A stretch of DNA of 64,000 bases from an uncultured Lachnospiraceae bacterium. Its GTDB lineage: Bacteria > Bacillota > Clostridia > Lachnospirales > Lachnospiraceae. This document shows positions 47,551 to 57,039 of this stretch, one piece after another. The notes below the pieces were generated by a model, which ran no database searches, was not told where the DNA came from, and saw only the letters and a list, made by a program, of their open reading frames with translations. Every line of letters starts with the position of its first letter. The first letter of the stretch is position 1. The DNA lies in NCBI GenBank assembly GCA_902789665.1, contig CADAOY010000002.1:62001-126000 (forward strand), written 5' to 3'. Position numbers and translations under genes: made by a program.

Positions 47551-48686
47551 AGATACTTTATGTGTTAAATGACACTCTTCACCATGCAGGAACTGAGAGT
47601 GTAATATTAAATTATTACAATCACATAGACAGAGATACCATTCACATTGACTTTCTTCTTAATGCACCTAAGAGTGAACTTATGGAGAATGATATATGCA
47701 GATATCTGCTTCAGCAGGGCTCTAATGTATTCTGTATTACACCTAGAAGAGAGAATGCAAAGGCCAATAAGGAAGAGTTTCTTATGGTATTAAAAGATGA
47801 GGAGTATGATATAGTACATACCCACATAGATGCCATAGGCTCATATTTCCTTAATCTTGCCAAAGAAGCAGGTGTTAAGGTAAGAATAGCCCATGCGCAT
47901 AATACCAGACATCAGCTTAAAATAAAGGGTTTAAAGAGCAGAATTCATTATGCCTACCTTGAAAAATGCAGGAAAGATATAAGAAAAGTAGCAACCCATT
48001 ATATGGCATGCTCTAAAGAAGCAGGAGAGTGGCTTTTTGGAGAAGAGGCAGTAAGCGAAGATAAGGTATATCTTCTTAATAATGCCATAGATGTAGATAA
48101 TTACCGTAAGAACTTAAGTGTTCGCGGAATACTAAGGCAGGATCTGGGCCTTGAGAATGAACTTGTAATAGGTCACGTGGGAAGATTTAAACCACAGAAG
48201 AATCACGATTATTTACTTGATGTATTCGCCAAGGTATGTGAAAAAAGAGAAGATGTAAGGCTCTTACTTATAGGAGATGGACCGCTTAAAGGGGGGATAG
48301 AGCAAAAGGCAGAAGATCTTGGCATTAAAGATAAGGTTATCTTTATGGGAGAGGTCGATAATGTCGGCAAGTACCTAAATGCCATGGACGTATTCGCTTT
48401 TCCGTCACTCTATGAAGGACTTAGCGTTGTAATGGTAGAAGCCCAGGCTAATGGTCTTAGGTGCGTAATGGCAGATTCTGAGAGAGTATCCAAAGATACA
48501 ATCCTTACAGGAAATGTTGTATGTATTAAGACAGATGATAAGCATAAGGATAAGTGGGCGGAGGCACTGCTTGATTTTGGCAAGGAACATGCTGATACTG
48601 CTCAGGAGATAAAAGATAAGGGATATGATATAACACTGGAAGCCAAGAGGCTGGAGAGATACTATAAAGGTCTGTTAAAGGATTAA
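47547..48686 (+). CDS. Family 4 glycosyltransferase (EpsF-like)
   Basis: 379 aa, overlapping the preceding gene by four bases. Start MKILYVLNDTLHHAGTESVILNYYNHI; substrate loops IVHTHIDAIGSYFLNLAKEAGVKVRIAHAHNTRH; donor site IGHVGRFKPQKNHDYLLDVF, LLLIGDGPLKGGIEQKAEDLGIKDKVIFMGEVDNVGKYLNAMDVFAFPSLYEGLSVVMVEAQANGL. This matches the glycosyltransferase family 1 group found in Gram-positive exopolysaccharide operons. Donor sugar not deducible. Confidence 0.9.
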   Translation: MKILYVLNDTLHHAGTESVILNYYNHIDRDTIHIDFLLNAPKSELMENDICRYLLQQGSNVFCITPRRENAKANKEEFLMVLKDEEYDIVHTHIDAIGSYFLNLAKEAGVKVRIAHAHNTRHQLKIKGLKSRIHYAYLEKCRKDIRKVATHYMACSKEAGEWLFGEEAVSEDKVYLLNNAIDVDNYRKNLSVRGILRQDLGLENELVIGHVGRFKPQKNHDYLLDVFAKVCEKREDVRLLLIGDGPLKGGIEQKAEDLGIKDKVIFMGEVDNVGKYLNAMDVFAFPSLYEGLSVVMVEAQANGLRCVMADSERVSKDTILTGNVVCIKTDDKHKDKWAEALLDFGKEHADTAQEIKDKGYDITLEAKRLERYYKGLLKD

Positions 48687-48688
48687 GA

Positions 48689-49675
48689 ATGGATAAAATA
48701 TTAACCGTCTCAGTGGCGGCATATAACATAGAAAATGATATTAAGCAAACTTTAGATTCACTTATTGTGTCTAAAGATTTGATGAAACTTCTTGAAGTTA
48801 TTGTTGTTGATGATGGCTCTAAGGATGATACAGCTTTGAAGGCTAAAGAATATGAAGATAAGTATCCTGATACTTTCAAAGTAATACTTAAAGAAAACGG
48901 TGGATATGGCTCAACCATCAATGCGTCTGTTAAAGAGGCAAGTGGTAAGTATTATAAGCAGCTTGATGGCGGAGATGAATATATAACTGAAAATCTGGAA
49001 GATTTCATTGAGTATCTTACGGGTATCGATGCAGATATAGTAGTTAGTCCTCATGAGAAGTTTTTCCAGGATGATAATAAAACAGAAGTAGCCAATGATT
49101 ACAGCTCTTACGAAAGAAGCAAGGCTTTTAAATTGGAAGATGTAAGCTTTGGCAGTAGGCTCTGGATGCATGGAATGGCTTTTAAACCTCAGGTTTGGAT
49201 TGAGGCTAACAGAAATATTCCGGAACACTGCTTCTACACAGACATGGAATATGTTCTCTACCCATTCATAAAGGCTGATACAATTGCTTTTTATGATAAG
49301 CCTATTTATAAATATTATCTTCAGTGTGAAGGCCAGAGCGTAAGTACAGAAGGCCTTAAGAAACATTATACTGATGCCACAAGAATGATGTGGGATGTTG
49401 TGGAGACATATAATGAGTTGTTAAAAGAAGGCAAAATGGCAGAAAGCGTTAATAGTTTGTACGAAATGATGGTTGATCATGCTATAGCCTTCACATATAC
49501 GGTATATTCATATCTGGATGGCAATCACAAAGCAGATTATAAAGAGATGGATAAAAAACTTAAGGACGATTATCCGGTTATTTACGATAAGAGCCTAAAG
49601 GTTAAAAGACTTAAACTTATGAGAAATACAGGATTTGGTTGTGTTTCTTTATACAGAAAGATGTTTAAGATTTAA
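48689..49675 (+). CDS. Family 2 glycosyltransferase
   Basis: 328 aa starting two bases after the preceding stop. The GT-A core has VSVAAYNIENDIKQTLDSLI, VIVVDDGSKDDTALKAKEYEDKYPD, NGGYGSTINASVKEASGKYYKQLDGGDEYI (DxD-like GGD) and a later RLWMHGMAFKPQVW. No membrane span. It is one of at least five transferases encoded in line, consistent with a repeat unit of several sugars. Confidence 0.9.
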   Translation: MDKILTVSVAAYNIENDIKQTLDSLIVSKDLMKLLEVIVVDDGSKDDTALKAKEYEDKYPDTFKVILKENGGYGSTINASVKEASGKYYKQLDGGDEYITENLEDFIEYLTGIDADIVVSPHEKFFQDDNKTEVANDYSSYERSKAFKLEDVSFGSRLWMHGMAFKPQVWIEANRNIPEHCFYTDMEYVLYPFIKADTIAFYDKPIYKYYLQCEGQSVSTEGLKKHYTDATRMMWDVVETYNELLKEGKMAESVNSLYEMMVDHAIAFTYTVYSYLDGNHKADYKEMDKKLKDDYPVIYDKSLKVKRLKLMRNTGFGCVSLYRKMFKI

Positions 49676-49687
49676 GCAGGAGTTAAT

Positions 49688-51433
49688 ATGATTTCAGTTT
49701 TAGCAGACTGGATAGTCATTATATATTTTTCTTTTATATTTGGCGTAGGCTTCCTGAAACTATCAGGACTTAAGAAAGAAACAGTAGTATCTCGCATTGA
49801 GATGCTTCTTCTTTCAGGCCTTATGGTTCTTACAGCATATGCCGAATATTTCAGTTTATTTCATAAAGTCGGAGCGCTGGCTCTGATTATTCTTGGTATT
49901 ATATCTATATTTTTAATCATATGGTGTAAAAATGAAATAATATACATGATAAAGAGCATGAAAAACGTTAAGTGGTATTACTATGTTCTTCTTGGCGTCA
50001 TATCTTTAGTATGTATCGCTTTAGCAAGCAAGACTCCGGGACATTATGACACATATCTTTATCATGCACAAAGTGTAAGATGGATAGAAGAATATGGCAT
50101 AGTCAAAGGTCTTGGTAATCTTCATAACAGATTGGCATACAATAGTGCTATCTTTTCTTTGGATGCTCTATTCAGCTTTAAATTTCTCATAAATCAGTCT
50201 ATGCATGCCGTAGACGGACTATTCACATGCATATATTTATTCTATGCGGTTCGCAGTATCAAAATCTTTAAGGATAAAAAGATATATATTTCAGATATGC
50301 TACGAATCGGAATGATAGCGTATTTAATCAGTTCAGAAACAAGGGGATTTATCAGTTCTTTAAGTTCAGATATTCCGGCACTTGGACTCCTTCTGTTTAT
50401 TTTTATCAAGTGGATGGATTTAAGTGAGAATGAAAAGATAAGTGAAGATAAAGATAAGAACTTAATGCTATATGGAATTCTCTGCATTCTTGGTGTATAT
50501 GCCATGAGTATTAAATTATCAGTGGCTATGTGTATCTTATTAAGCATACCAGTAGGCGTAATGCTGATAAAGAGAAAGAATATAAAAGGCTTTATGTTCT
50601 GCCTTATATCAGGAACTCTTGTAATACTTCCATTTCTTCTTAGAAATATAATAATTTCCGGATATCTGATATATCCATATTCGGGAATAGATTTATTTGA
50701 TTTTGACTGGAAAATGCCAGCCTCAGTTCTTGATTATGACAGACATGAAATCCTTTCATGGGGAAGAGGAATAAAGGATGTATATAAGTATAATTTGCCG
50801 ATAACTGATTGGTTTCCGGGATGGTTTGGAAATCTTAATTTGTTTCTTAAGATATGCTTAATTCTCAATCCTTTTGCGCTTATCGTTGCAACAGCCAAGA
50901 GTATTAGAGAACTAAAGAAGAAAAACTGGGGCTGTATAACCTTTATCATAGTTAGTTTATTATGCCTAATATTCTGGTTTACAGGCTCTCCGGACAGCAG
51001 ATATGGCGGAGTATATATGTCCATATTGCCGCTTGTTGCTATAGGTGTGGCGCTTCAGTGGATATTTAATATCATAAAGGATAAGAAAAAGGCGACAAAA
51101 GCCGGAATGTATGCACTTATGACAGCGCTTTGTTTATATATGGCTTTAGCAACATTTATCCTTGGAAAAGAGGTTGTGACAGGGGAAAAGATAGGATTAA
51201 AGAGATGTAATGATTATATAAAACTGGGCTGCTATGAGGCATACCTTGATAATCAGATAATATATATCCCAATTCAGGGAGATCAGGGAGGATATTATTA
51301 TTTCCCGGAAACTACTGGTGAACAGATACTAAAGGTTATTGAATTAAGAGGAGACAGCCTTGAAGAAGGCTTTAGAGTAAAAGAAGAATATAGAGATAAA
51401 AAGTTAAATTCATATGGGTTTATAGATGAATAA
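49688..51433 (+). CDS. Polytopic membrane protein, glycosyltransferase C-like (LIC_10190-type)
   Basis: 581 aa with about 12 or 13 predicted spans. After the first spans comes ASKTPGHYDTYLYHAQSVRWIEEYGIVKGLGNLHNRLAYNSAIF, a loop with acidic and histidine residues characteristic of membrane proteins remembered as the LIC_10190 family, related in layout to GT-C enzymes that use polyprenyl-phosphate sugars. A short C-terminal extracytoplasmic tail (about 510-581) follows. The function is inferred from layout and from its place among glycosyltransferases; it could be a lipid-linked sugar transferase or an unrelated membrane component. Confidence 0.6.
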   Translation: MISVLADWIVIIYFSFIFGVGFLKLSGLKKETVVSRIEMLLLSGLMVLTAYAEYFSLFHKVGALALIILGIISIFLIIWCKNEIIYMIKSMKNVKWYYYVLLGVISLVCIALASKTPGHYDTYLYHAQSVRWIEEYGIVKGLGNLHNRLAYNSAIFSLDALFSFKFLINQSMHAVDGLFTCIYLFYAVRSIKIFKDKKIYISDMLRIGMIAYLISSETRGFISSLSSDIPALGLLLFIFIKWMDLSENEKISEDKDKNLMLYGILCILGVYAMSIKLSVAMCILLSIPVGVMLIKRKNIKGFMFCLISGTLVILPFLLRNIIISGYLIYPYSGIDLFDFDWKMPASVLDYDRHEILSWGRGIKDVYKYNLPITDWFPGWFGNLNLFLKICLILNPFALIVATAKSIRELKKKNWGCITFIIVSLLCLIFWFTGSPDSRYGGVYMSILPLVAIGVALQWIFNIIKDKKKATKAGMYALMTALCLYMALATFILGKEVVTGEKIGLKRCNDYIKLGCYEAYLDNQIIYIPIQGDQGGYYYFPETTGEQILKVIELRGDSLEEGFRVKEEYRDKKLNSYGFIDE

Positions 51434-51460
51434 TACAAAGTGGCTAAATCTATAAAAGTA

Positions 51461-51469
51461 TGGTATAAT
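51461..51469 (+). promoter_or_regulatory. Extended -10 promoter in front of the chain-length regulator gene
   Basis: TGGTATAAT at 51461-51469, about 53 bases before the ATG at 51522. It suggests a second transcription unit within the polysaccharide locus. Confidence 0.5.
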
Positions 51470-51521
51470 GTTACAAACTATGTAAAAATGTCGTTAGTAG
51501 GCAAATCTTAAGGAGAATTAA

Positions 51522-52877
51522 ATGTTAAAAGGCAACAGGATTGTACTTGCATCAGATGTGATAAAGCATATTCGTAAGCACTGGAAAAGGGCACTGATTA
51601 TTGCTCTTATTATTACAGTGCTTTATGCTGCATATACATTTATTGACGATGTGCGTAAGGTTAGAGCGCAGGCAGCAGCAGATGAAGCTGCAAAGCAGGT
51701 AAAAGTCGAAGATTTCACAGAAGAAGAATTAACTGATGTACAAAATGCCATAGATGCCTACAATCTTCTTCAGGATACACAAACCTACCATGATAATTCT
51801 TATATTATGAAGGTTGATCCATATGCGGTTAATCAGGTAGTAATTAATTTCAGAGTTGAAATGGATTCAAGTAAGTTGCCTGCTGATCAGGTTGGACAGG
51901 AAGCAAACCTTGCAGGTGTACTCAGAAATGAGTACGTGGCGTATATAAATAAGTCAGATTTAGGTACAGACGTAGCTGAGAGAATTGGCGTTGATCCTCA
52001 GTATATAACAGAGATTATTGCTGTTGAGAATGAAGGAAATATCGGCTTTAACATTTATTTAAGAGGAATCGATTTAGTTCCGGATTTCGAGGACAGTGTT
52101 AAAATCTGTCTTAATAAGTTTACCAAGGAACTGGAAAACGGAGATTATTACGCACATTCACTTACTGTTAACAATGAGTATGAGGCAACCGTAAGAATAG
52201 ATGATTATTACAACAGGCAGAGAAATTCCATTAATGAGATTAATGGATGTACGAATAATGTAACCAATTTCATCAAGAAGATGACACCTGAGCAGGTCGC
52301 TTATTATAATGCTGAAACCGGTAGTAATGAAGTAGGTTATGATCAGGAAAGCGGAGAAGAGATTGAAAAATATGAATCTGTTGGCATCTCTGGTTTAATC
52401 AAGAAAGACATTATTGGAGTGATCATAGGTATTGTACTTGCAGTATTAATTGAGTTATTCATATATATGTACTCGAAGAAGGTTGTAACAGAAAGCGACT
52501 TTACTATCGCTATGGGTATGGTACTACTTGGAGATAATTCTTCTGAAGATAACAAGAACGTTGTTATTTCAAAGATAAGAAATATATGTAAGCAAAATAG
52601 CATTAAGAAACTTGCTCTAATTTCAACAGAAGAAGACATTCTTAAGACTGACTTAGTGGACAGCATTAAAGAAACACTAAACAATAATGAGATAAGTGTA
52701 AGTGTTAGTGCAGATATACTTAAAAATGCAGATAAGATTGATGAAGTACTTGATGCATCAGCTGTAGTTCTGATAGAGGGTGTTGGTAAATCAGTACTTA
52801 ATAAGGTTAACGAAGAAGCAGAATTCATAGAAGATTACAAACTTAATCTTTTGGGAGTAGTTAATTGCGAAGCATAG
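51522..52877 (+). CDS. Wzz-type polysaccharide chain-length regulator with degenerate kinase-like tail
   Basis: 451 aa with AAGGAG upstream. Membrane spans at about 22-42 and 302-325 flank an extracytoplasmic coiled domain, the normal polysaccharide co-polymerase (Wzz/CpsC/YveK) layout. After the second span, about 115 residues (IAMGMVLLGDNSSEDNKNVVISKIRN, LALISTEEDILKTDLVDSIKETL, AVVLIEGVGKSVLNKVNEE, LNLLGVVN) follow the order of a bacterial tyrosine kinase/CpsD P-loop domain. They lack the Walker A GxGKS/T and have no C-terminal tyrosine cluster. It probably sets glycan length without autophosphorylation. No separate CpsD kinase gene is visible in the window. Confidence 0.85.
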   Translation: MLKGNRIVLASDVIKHIRKHWKRALIIALIITVLYAAYTFIDDVRKVRAQAAADEAAKQVKVEDFTEEELTDVQNAIDAYNLLQDTQTYHDNSYIMKVDPYAVNQVVINFRVEMDSSKLPADQVGQEANLAGVLRNEYVAYINKSDLGTDVAERIGVDPQYITEIIAVENEGNIGFNIYLRGIDLVPDFEDSVKICLNKFTKELENGDYYAHSLTVNNEYEATVRIDDYYNRQRNSINEINGCTNNVTNFIKKMTPEQVAYYNAETGSNEVGYDQESGEEIEKYESVGISGLIKKDIIGVIIGIVLAVLIELFIYMYSKKVVTESDFTIAMGMVLLGDNSSEDNKNVVISKIRNICKQNSIKKLALISTEEDILKTDLVDSIKETLNNNEISVSVSADILKNADKIDEVLDASAVVLIEGVGKSVLNKVNEEAEFIEDYKLNLLGVVNCEA

Positions 52878-54061
52878 CGAAGAGTATAAGGGATAGACAA
52901 AGAGAAGGATTAGATACAGATGCTGTTATATTTATAGTAGCAGTATCTATGTTCCTGGTATCTGTAATAGTAGATATGTCGCTTCTTGGCATAGATACAA
53001 GAGTGACACAGGTCTTAAGATATGCAGGCTATGGAATAATACTATATAAGTTAGTTAAAGACATATATGACAGAAATACACTGGTTAAATATCTTGTGAT
53101 ATTCAGCATGCTGATAGTAGGATATGTATTTAATCATAACAAGGTCATGCTGTTATATTCCCTTGTAGTTCTGGCAACAATTAATATTGAATCCAAACTA
53201 CTTATGAAGATATACTTCGCTGTGCAGGGAATGATATTACTCATTATAGTGACTATGTCACAGCTTGGTATGGTGCTTGATTATGTCAATAAGAGTATTG
53301 ACAGAACGAGACATTATTTGGGATTTGACCATGCTACTACGGCTCCAATATTGTTCCTTTTTATGTTAATGGAATATATATATATCAGGAAAGGAAAACT
53401 GACTTTATTAGAGTATCTTGCAGGCATGGGAATTGTTACATATTTCTATAAACTTACAGATACCAATATGGCTTTCTGGATATGCGTTGCTACATTGACA
53501 TTTTTCTTTATAATTCAGCTTTGGATTGACAAGGGATATATAACAGAAACATTCAGATATTTATTGGCTCTGAGTCCATGGTTTGCTGCAGCATTAAGTA
53601 TATGGGCACAATATGCATTTAAAGCAGAAAATGCCACATGGATGAAACTTGATGAATTCTTTCACACCAGACTTCGCCTTGGGTATGAAGCGATTAATAC
53701 ATATGGTTTTAGTCTGTTTGGAAGAGATATAACATGGATAGGAAGTTCGTTCCCAGATATGAATCCAAAGGGATACAATTACGTGGACTGCTCTTACCTA
53801 CAGATAGCACTTCAGCAGGGACTTATATTTCTTTGTATAGTGCTTGCAATGTATTCGTACATAATACTTAAAATGACAAGAGAAAAGAAGTATTATGGAG
53901 CCTGGATATGTGTATTCATATCAGTATTTAGTATGACGGAGCCAAGACTTGTGAATGTGGTATTTAACCCATTTGTTATATTGGCGCTTACCATTATAAC
54001 AACTGATGTATCCGAATATGTAAAACGATTAGAAATTAAGCGAAAGCGAGCATATGGATGA
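52865..54061 (+). CDS. Wzy-like polysaccharide repeat-unit polymerase
   Basis: 398-aa membrane protein with about 10 spans. The start is the TTG at 52865, seven bases after GGGAG and overlapping the end of the preceding gene by 13 bases; no ATG is well placed. A central extracytoplasmic loop carries RLRLGYEAINTYGFSLFGRDITWIGSS and NYVDCSYLQIALQQGLI, typical of Gram-positive Wzy polymerases. It would join repeat units outside the membrane, with length set by the preceding Wzz-like protein. Confidence 0.82.
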   Translation: MRSIAKSIRDRQREGLDTDAVIFIVAVSMFLVSVIVDMSLLGIDTRVTQVLRYAGYGIILYKLVKDIYDRNTLVKYLVIFSMLIVGYVFNHNKVMLLYSLVVLATINIESKLLMKIYFAVQGMILLIIVTMSQLGMVLDYVNKSIDRTRHYLGFDHATTAPILFLFMLMEYIYIRKGKLTLLEYLAGMGIVTYFYKLTDTNMAFWICVATLTFFFIIQLWIDKGYITETFRYLLALSPWFAAALSIWAQYAFKAENATWMKLDEFFHTRLRLGYEAINTYGFSLFGRDITWIGSSFPDMNPKGYNYVDCSYLQIALQQGLIFLCIVLAMYSYIILKMTREKKYYGAWICVFISVFSMTEPRLVNVVFNPFVILALTIITTDVSEYVKRLEIKRKRAYG

Positions 54062-55524
54062 ATAAAAAAGAAAAAGTAATTTCATTTATTTTTCTTGCGA
54101 TGATAAGCATATTTTTTATTATGTTTTATGTAATTATTCATCCGATAGTACTATTTGATTCGGACGACTGGATTAACTGCTGCAGTTTTAGAGATGCAAT
54201 ACCTCTATATGGAGCGTGGAATCCAGGCAGGATACTTCCGGAAATAATGATGCCATTATGTAGCAAGATAGGAGCATATGTTATTCATCCATTGTTTCCT
54301 AAGGTTAGTTTATTTAGAGCGCTTACATATGCATATGCTTTAAATGTTACAGCGGCAATAGTTCTGGTAGTTTCGGAATTATATGCTCTTGTATGGACAA
54401 AGACCAAGAAAATACATATAAGTATTATCGGCACCTTATTTTTTGTTTTGTCGATATTCTGGTTTTTTAGAAGTGAATATGCCAATAACATTTATCTTTT
54501 ATCCACCAGAGATTTATCGACATATTATGTTTATGTAATTCCAAATCTGTTTTGCAGTGCGGCTCTTCTTATGCTTATTAGACTTAGCTTGGAAGGCAAG
54601 ATAAATGATATGTGGAAAGGTCTTGGAGGTGCAGCAAGAATTGTATTATTATATTTTTGCATCTTCTCCAATTTGTGGGCATCGGTAATTATTGGTATAT
54701 ATGTCTCTTTGCTTTTACTTCGTGACATATATAACCTGGTAAAAAAGAAAGAAAAAATTAAATATCAGACTATCATATGGAAAGTTGTTATACTGATTGG
54801 CTGGCTGTTGGCACAGTTCATGGAAGCAACAGGTGGAAGAGCATCTTATGCAGTTCATTCCCAGACATATATGGAAAGAATGGGAACAACCATAAAGAAT
54901 CTGGTGGATATGATTCTAAAGGTTAACAGGGCGTGTGCTGTAGTAATAATTGCTTTTACAATATATCTTTTCATAAGAATGATAGTTAAGAAAGACAAGG
55001 TCTGTGCTAATGTCCTTATATTAGGTGCGATTAATATAGCAGCGCTTATGATATATAATGTCATAACCTGTAATAAAGTTGATCCTGAATATATCAAGAG
55101 AGTTGATGTATTATGGGGAGCATTGCTTTGGATTATTCTGACAGAAGTATATGCAATTATTACACTATGTGAATATCATCAAAGTATAATCGTATGGCTT
55201 CCGCTTGGGTTAATACTTATATTTTGCAACATAGATACCAAAGGGAAAACCTTTGACGAGGCTTTAGTAGGTATAGATGAGCCAGAAGATGCATATATGA
55301 TATGTGAATATATAGCATATCAGCTTAAGAGTGCAGATGGTCAGGGACTAACAAGTATGGATTTGATAGTACCTAAATTTGGCGCTGAAGATAATTGGCC
55401 AATAGCCACATATGTAAATAGTTCAATCTCAGATATGGCATATGAATATGGTATTACATCTCATAAATTAAAGATTGAAACAATTATTCCTACAGTGAAT
55501 ATAACGATACCACAGTTTGAGTAG
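54058..55524 (+). CDS. Polytopic membrane protein of unknown function, GT-C-like
   Basis: 488 aa overlapping the polymerase gene by four bases (ATGA). About 10 or 11 spans are predicted. The first outside loop holds VLFDSDDWINCCSFRDAIPLYGAWNPGRILPEIMMP; acidic residues after the first span (here FDSDDW) are the usual catalytic place in GT-C lipid-sugar-dependent transferases. The C-terminus is a soluble extracytoplasmic piece of about 100 residues. Its position between polymerase and flippase supports a glycan-modifying role; the family could not be named with confidence. Confidence 0.6.
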   Translation: MNKKEKVISFIFLAMISIFFIMFYVIIHPIVLFDSDDWINCCSFRDAIPLYGAWNPGRILPEIMMPLCSKIGAYVIHPLFPKVSLFRALTYAYALNVTAAIVLVVSELYALVWTKTKKIHISIIGTLFFVLSIFWFFRSEYANNIYLLSTRDLSTYYVYVIPNLFCSAALLMLIRLSLEGKINDMWKGLGGAARIVLLYFCIFSNLWASVIIGIYVSLLLLRDIYNLVKKKEKIKYQTIIWKVVILIGWLLAQFMEATGGRASYAVHSQTYMERMGTTIKNLVDMILKVNRACAVVIIAFTIYLFIRMIVKKDKVCANVLILGAINIAALMIYNVITCNKVDPEYIKRVDVLWGALLWIILTEVYAIITLCEYHQSIIVWLPLGLILIFCNIDTKGKTFDEALVGIDEPEDAYMICEYIAYQLKSADGQGLTSMDLIVPKFGAEDNWPIATYVNSSISDMAYEYGITSHKLKIETIIPTVNITIPQFE

Positions 55525-55532
55525 ATATAAAT

Positions 55533-56978
55533 ATGGGACAAAAATCCATCAAGTTAAATTTTATACTTAATGCAAGTTTGTCGATGCTTAATGTAATCTT
55601 TCCGCTTCTTACGTATCCTTATGTGTCGAGAACATTAGGACCTGATAATCTTGGAAAGATTAGATTCTTTGCATCTTTCGTTGAATATTTCGTATTATTC
55701 TCTCAACTTGGTCTGCCAACATTAGGTGTAAGGGAAGTGGCCAAGGTTAGAGATGATAAGGAAAAACTTAGTAAGTTAGTTCAGGAACTATTAATTATTA
55801 ACCTGGTAGTGTCAGTTATCTCGTATGTGTTACTTGGCATATGTATGATAACAGTACCAAAGGTTATTGATAACAGGGCCTTGGTTGCAATATTTAGTTT
55901 AAATATATTCTTTGGTGCTATAGGCATTGAGTGGATGTACAGAGGACTTGAAGAGTATGGATATATAACTCTAAGGTCTGTAATATTTAAGATTATCAGT
56001 GTGATAGCGATATTTATGCTGATTAACGGTGAAGGTGATTATCTAATATATGGAGCAATATTAGTATTTGCAACATCAGGCTCATATATCTGTAATTTTA
56101 TTCATGCAAAGAAATACATATCATTTAAGCCTACCGGCGGATATGAGTTCGGGAAACATATTAAGAATGCAATGATATTCCTTGGGATGTCAGCTGCAAC
56201 AACTATATATACAAGTTTAGACAGCCTAATGCTTGGCTTTATGAAAGGTGATACAGAGGTTGGGTATTACGATGCTGCAGTAAGGGTAAAGAATATACTT
56301 GTTACGCTGATAACAAGCCTTGGAACTGTTATTCTCCCTAGGACATCGTATTATATAGAAAAAGGGCTTATTGATGACTTCAAGGCAGTCATTGCCAAGG
56401 CTCTTGATTTAGTCTGGTGTGCATCATTGCCATGCGTGACATATTGCATTATGTTTGCATATCCTATAATAATGGTGCTGGCCGGAAAAGAATATGAACC
56501 ATCAGTTACAGCAATGGTAGTAATTACCCCAACTATCTTTCTAATAGGTATGTCGAATATCTTTGGAATACAGATGCTGGTGCCTCTAGGAAAAGAAAAG
56601 AGCCTTTTAATTGCAGAGATATGTGGAGCTATAGTGGATTTAATATTAAATGCTATACTAATCCCAAAGTTTGGAGCCACAGGAGCAGCAATAGGCACTT
56701 TGGCAGCAGAATTTGTTGTTTTGTTTATCGCTCTTATTGCTCTTGGCAATAACATTGGTCAGGGATTAAAGAGTATTAGTTATATAAAGATTATTATTTC
56801 ATTGGCTGTGACAAGCATTATAAGTATGCCTATAGTTTGGATTAATATTAGACCGTTATACATTGTCTTAATAAGTGGAGTCACATTCTTTGGGATATAT
56901 GGTTTGATGCTTCTAATATCAGGAGAAAAGATGGCGAATGAAGCTATAGAGATCATTAAGAATAAAATAAGAAAGTAG
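55533..56978 (+). CDS. Wzx-type oligosaccharide flippase
   Basis: 481 aa, 12 to 14 membrane spans, MOP/MATE-like superfamily. Family start: KLNFILNASLSMLNVIFPLLTYPYVSRTLGPDNLGKIRFFASFVEYFVLFSQLGLPTLGVREVAK. Later GVREVAK-type and GFMKGDTEVGYYDAAVRVKN segments are also usual. It flips undecaprenyl-linked repeat units to the outer face for polymerisation by the Wzy-like protein. It starts eight bases after the preceding stop. Confidence 0.92.
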   Translation: MGQKSIKLNFILNASLSMLNVIFPLLTYPYVSRTLGPDNLGKIRFFASFVEYFVLFSQLGLPTLGVREVAKVRDDKEKLSKLVQELLIINLVVSVISYVLLGICMITVPKVIDNRALVAIFSLNIFFGAIGIEWMYRGLEEYGYITLRSVIFKIISVIAIFMLINGEGDYLIYGAILVFATSGSYICNFIHAKKYISFKPTGGYEFGKHIKNAMIFLGMSAATTIYTSLDSLMLGFMKGDTEVGYYDAAVRVKNILVTLITSLGTVILPRTSYYIEKGLIDDFKAVIAKALDLVWCASLPCVTYCIMFAYPIIMVLAGKEYEPSVTAMVVITPTIFLIGMSNIFGIQMLVPLGKEKSLLIAEICGAIVDLILNAILIPKFGATGAAIGTLAAEFVVLFIALIALGNNIGQGLKSISYIKIIISLAVTSIISMPIVWINIRPLYIVLISGVTFFGIYGLMLLISGEKMANEAIEIIKNKIRK

Positions 56979-56995
56979 TTATACTTGACAATATA

Positions 56996-57004
56996 TGCTA
57001 TAAT
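56996..57004 (+). promoter_or_regulatory. Extended -10 promoter before the second sugar phosphotransferase
   Basis: TGCTATAAT at 56996-57004, 35 bases before the ATG at 57040. A TTGACA at 56985-56990 is only eight bases away and so is not its -35 box. Confidence 0.45.
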
Positions 57005-57039
57005 CGAAAAGTTGTATTGTTATAAATGGTTGAATAAAT

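Noticed and set aside
56985-57004. TTGACA and TATAAT as a complete promoter before the second sugar phosphotransferase
   Set aside because: The boxes are only eight bases apart, far short of the 16-18 needed, so only the extended -10 element is kept.
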